Assembly: GCA_007116105.1 (NCBI GenBank) | Contig: SKJA01000040.1 | Coordinates: forward strand, 1-14,562 | Direction of reading: 5' to 3' | Source: Candidatus Izemoplasma sp. | GTDB lineage: Bacteria > Bacillota_I > Bacilli_A > Izemoplasmatales > Izemoplasmataceae | Length of the DNA stretch: 14,562 bases | Part shown: positions 12,584 through 14,562 of the stretch, piece by piece | Layout: each line of letters starts with the position of its first letter | How positions within the stretch are numbered: the first letter of the stretch is position 1 | Notes under the pieces: model-generated | Seen by the model: only the letters and a program-made list of their open reading frames with translations | Database searches by the model: none | What the model was told of the DNA's origin: nothing | Position numbers and translations under genes: made by a program

Positions 12584-14562
12584 TTGTATCGTGTAGGCAT
12601 TGATGTGGGTTCAACGACGATTAAGACGGTGGTCTTAGATGCGTCGTTAAAGATAGTATATTCTTCATATAAACGACACCGAAGCTCTGTTTCTACGGCG
12701 CTCAACGCGTTAATTGATGAGCTTTTTTTGATATGTGGTGAAGACTCTTTTTCGTTAAATTTTACAGGCAGTGCAGCGCTGTCGATGGCCAAGCGCGCGA
12801 ATGTTTCATTCGTGCAAGAAGTCATCAGTGCTTCAACCGCATTGAAACGCGATTTTAAGACCTTTGATGTCTGTGTTGAACTGGGTGGTGAAGACGCCAA
12901 AATCATGTTTTTTGATGGCGTTAACATGGAACAACGGATGAACGGTTCATGCGCGGGCGGGACGGGAGCGTTTATTGATCAAATGGCCTCGCTCTTAAAC
13001 ACCGATGCGGCAGGTTTGAACGTGATGGCCCGTTCGGCAACTCGTGTGTACGACATCGCATCGCGGTGTGGCGTGTTTGCGAAAACAGACATTCAACCTC
13101 TGATCAACCAAGGTGCCCGCAAAGAAGACATCGCCCTTTCGATTTTTCAAGCGATTGTCAACCAAACCATCGGGGGCCTATCGCAAGGTAAAAAAATACA
13201 GGGTAACGTGGTCTTTTTAGGAGGTCCTTTAACCTTCAGTGATGTGCTAAGACAACGGTTTATTGATGTTCTCGAACTCAAAGATGCGAGTGTGAGCCCT
13301 CACGGCGAAGTGTTTATGGCGTATGGTGCCGCCTTGAAAGAAAGTAAAACCACGTTGACGTTGAGTGAGTTAAAGAATCGTCTAAGCGATGCTTCAAAAC
13401 GTCTTGACAGTGATGTGCGCCGTCGGCTTCAGCCCTTGTTTGTGGATGCCCAAGACCGTGCAGCCTTTTTAACACGCCATGCACAAAATCAGGTACCAAA
13501 GGAATCGTTAAGCGACTATGAGGGTCCCATTTACATCGGGATTGACGCTGGCAGCACAACCAGTAAAATGGTGGCTTTAAGCGATAAGAAAACACTACTC
13601 TATGATTTCTATACGTCCAATCAAGGCAATCCAGTTGAACGAATCAAAGAAGCACTGGAAGACTTTTATGCACAAAAACATCCACAGGCCCAGGTGGTTG
13701 GGGCCTACGCAACAGGCTATGGTGAAGCTTTGATGCGTGCTGCGTTCAGTTTGGATGGCGGTGAAGTCGAAACCATTTGTCACTATGAGGCAGCTCGTTA
13801 TTTCGACCCTGAAGTCGAGTTTGTCATTGACATCGGTGGTCAAGACATGAAGTGTTTTACTGTCGAACAAGGCGTCATCACTTCGATTGTTTTGAATGAA
13901 GCTTGCTCGAGCGGATGTGGGTCGTTTATTGAGACCTTTGCGCACAGTTTAGACCACGACGTCGCGAGTTTCGCGACATTGGCTTTGGATGCTCAAGCGC
14001 CTGTGGATTTAGGCAGTCGGTGTACCGTCTTTATGAACTCTTCCGTCAAGCAAGCGCAAGCCGAATCCGCGGATGTTTCGGACATTAGTGCAGGCCTGGC
14101 GTTTAGCGTGGTCAAGAATGCGCTCTATAAAGTCATTCGTGCCCACAACGTGAAAGAAGAATTTGGAACGCACATTCTTGTGCAAGGTGGAACTTTTAAA
14201 AACGATGCGGTATTAAGAGCGTTTGAGCTCGAGACCGACGTTGAGGTCATTAGACCTTCCATTGCCCCATTAATGGGGGCTTTTGGAGCCGCGCTTTTAG
14301 CGCTTCAAAACACCACCCCCACCCAACCCTCAACGCTCCTCAACGAAGCTTCGCTGAAGGCGTTTAAGTATGAACAAAAGCATGCAGTGTGCCGACATTG
14401 CTTTAATTTATGTCCGTTAACCATCAACGTGTTTAAAGAAGGAAAACCCTACATTTCAGGCAATCGCTGTGAACGTGGTGCTGGGGTTGCGGCGGTTAAA
14501 AACCCTTTGCCCAACCTTTACTTGCAAAAGTATGAGTGGCTGATGGAAGAACCTGTCAAAAC
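12584..14562 (+). CDS. Giant CoA-dehydratase activase-like protein (partial, 3' end beyond window)
   Basis: The first 659 codons of a member of the large activase family (BadF/BadG/HgdC ATPase domains plus DUF2229-type region), usually about 1400 residues. HgdC-type activases use ATP and a [4Fe-4S] cluster to inject an electron into 2-hydroxyacyl-CoA dehydratases; the substrate of the giant fused family is unknown. Domain 1 (residues 3-260) has GIDVGSTTIK, ELGGEDAK, NGSCAGGTGAFIDQM (C123) and SRCGVF (C162). Domain 2 (316-580) has GIDAGSTTSK, IDIGGQDMK, NEACSSGCGSF (C441, C445) and SRCTVFMNSSVKQ (C480). Both domains keep two cysteines that in HgdC hold the cluster between subunits. A C603-x2-C606-x3-C610-x18-C629 motif follows. 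In-frame TGA at 12581-12583 directly precedes TTG 12584, so this TTG is the only plausible start and gives the family N-terminus MYRVGIDVGSTT. Ribosome binding is by AGGGG 12 bases upstream or GGTG 4 bases upstream. Confidence 0.93.
   Translation, partial: MYRVGIDVGSTTIKTVVLDASLKIVYSSYKRHRSSVSTALNALIDELFLICGEDSFSLNFTGSAALSMAKRANVSFVQEVISASTALKRDFKTFDVCVELGGEDAKIMFFDGVNMEQRMNGSCAGGTGAFIDQMASLLNTDAAGLNVMARSATRVYDIASRCGVFAKTDIQPLINQGARKEDIALSIFQAIVNQTIGGLSQGKKIQGNVVFLGGPLTFSDVLRQRFIDVLELKDASVSPHGEVFMAYGAALKESKTTLTLSELKNRLSDASKRLDSDVRRRLQPLFVDAQDRAAFLTRHAQNQVPKESLSDYEGPIYIGIDAGSTTSKMVALSDKKTLLYDFYTSNQGNPVERIKEALEDFYAQKHPQAQVVGAYATGYGEALMRAAFSLDGGEVETICHYEAARYFDPEVEFVIDIGGQDMKCFTVEQGVITSIVLNEACSSGCGSFIETFAHSLDHDVASFATLALDAQAPVDLGSRCTVFMNSSVKQAQAESADVSDISAGLAFSVVKNALYKVIRAHNVKEEFGTHILVQGGTFKNDAVLRAFELETDVEVIRPSIAPLMGAFGAALLALQNTTPTQPSTLLNEASLKAFKYEQKHAVCRHCFNLCPLTINVFKEGKPYISGNRCERGAGVAAVKNPLPNLYLQKYEWLMEEPVK

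Noticed and set aside
12475..12927. Minus-strand open frame of about 150 codons
   Set aside because: It lies opposite the well-supported first activase domain and has no recognisable domain or ribosome binding site.
13314..13945. Two minus-strand frames opposite the activase gene
   Set aside because: The plus-strand frame carries clear ASKHA motifs throughout this interval.

Overview
The window looks like chromosomal DNA of a Firmicutes/Mollicutes-type bacterium, for example a relative of Acholeplasma or Izemoplasma. The clues are Bacillus-like gene content (xerD next to deoB, ruvB followed by queA, a DUF2089/SHOCT-like pair), strong AGGAGG-type ribosome binding sites, compact coupled operons, and two very large coiled-coil proteins of unknown function. 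TGA is read as stop: it ends ruvB and the DUF2089 gene, and the tryptophans are TGG. This argues against the Mycoplasma/Spiroplasma code. The genus is inference; no rRNA gene or other phylogenetic marker was available to compare. No mobile element, CRISPR array, tRNA or rRNA gene is visible.

Layout. (1) 1-2734, plus strand: the 3' part of hemW, then a XerD-type tyrosine recombinase, then deoB (phosphopentomutase). The genes overlap or nearly overlap and end at a strong bidirectional terminator. (2) 2733-9060, minus strand: two overlapping genes encode cytoplasmic, almost entirely helical proteins of about 949 and 1162 residues. They have no P-loop, signal peptide or membrane segment and form the least explained part of the window. 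(3) 9061-9207: a short divergent promoter region. (4) 9208-11266, plus strand: ruvB and queA, overlapping by 4 bases and ending at a second terminator shared with the next operon. (5) 11270-12374, minus strand: three small genes, in transcription order an unknown protein, a DUF2089 zinc-ribbon/HTH protein and a SHOCT-like protein. They follow a near-consensus promoter and appear to share small modules. (6) 12375-12583: an AT-rich divergent promoter region. (7) 12584 to the window end, plus strand: the first 659 codons of a giant CoA-dehydratase-activase-type protein with two ASKHA ATPase domains and a four-cysteine motif.

How the genes relate. The hemW-xerD-deoB and ruvB-queA groups are housekeeping: heme chaperone or radical SAM protein, chromosome dimer resolution, pentose phosphate and nucleoside salvage, Holliday junction migration, and queuosine tRNA modification. 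Partners often found beside them (a purine nucleoside phosphorylase gene after deoB, ruvA before ruvB, tgt after queA) are not here. The two coiled-coil genes form a translationally coupled unit and probably act together, possibly as a structural rod or scaffold. The DUF2089/SHOCT operon probably encodes a small regulatory circuit, diverging from the activase gene.
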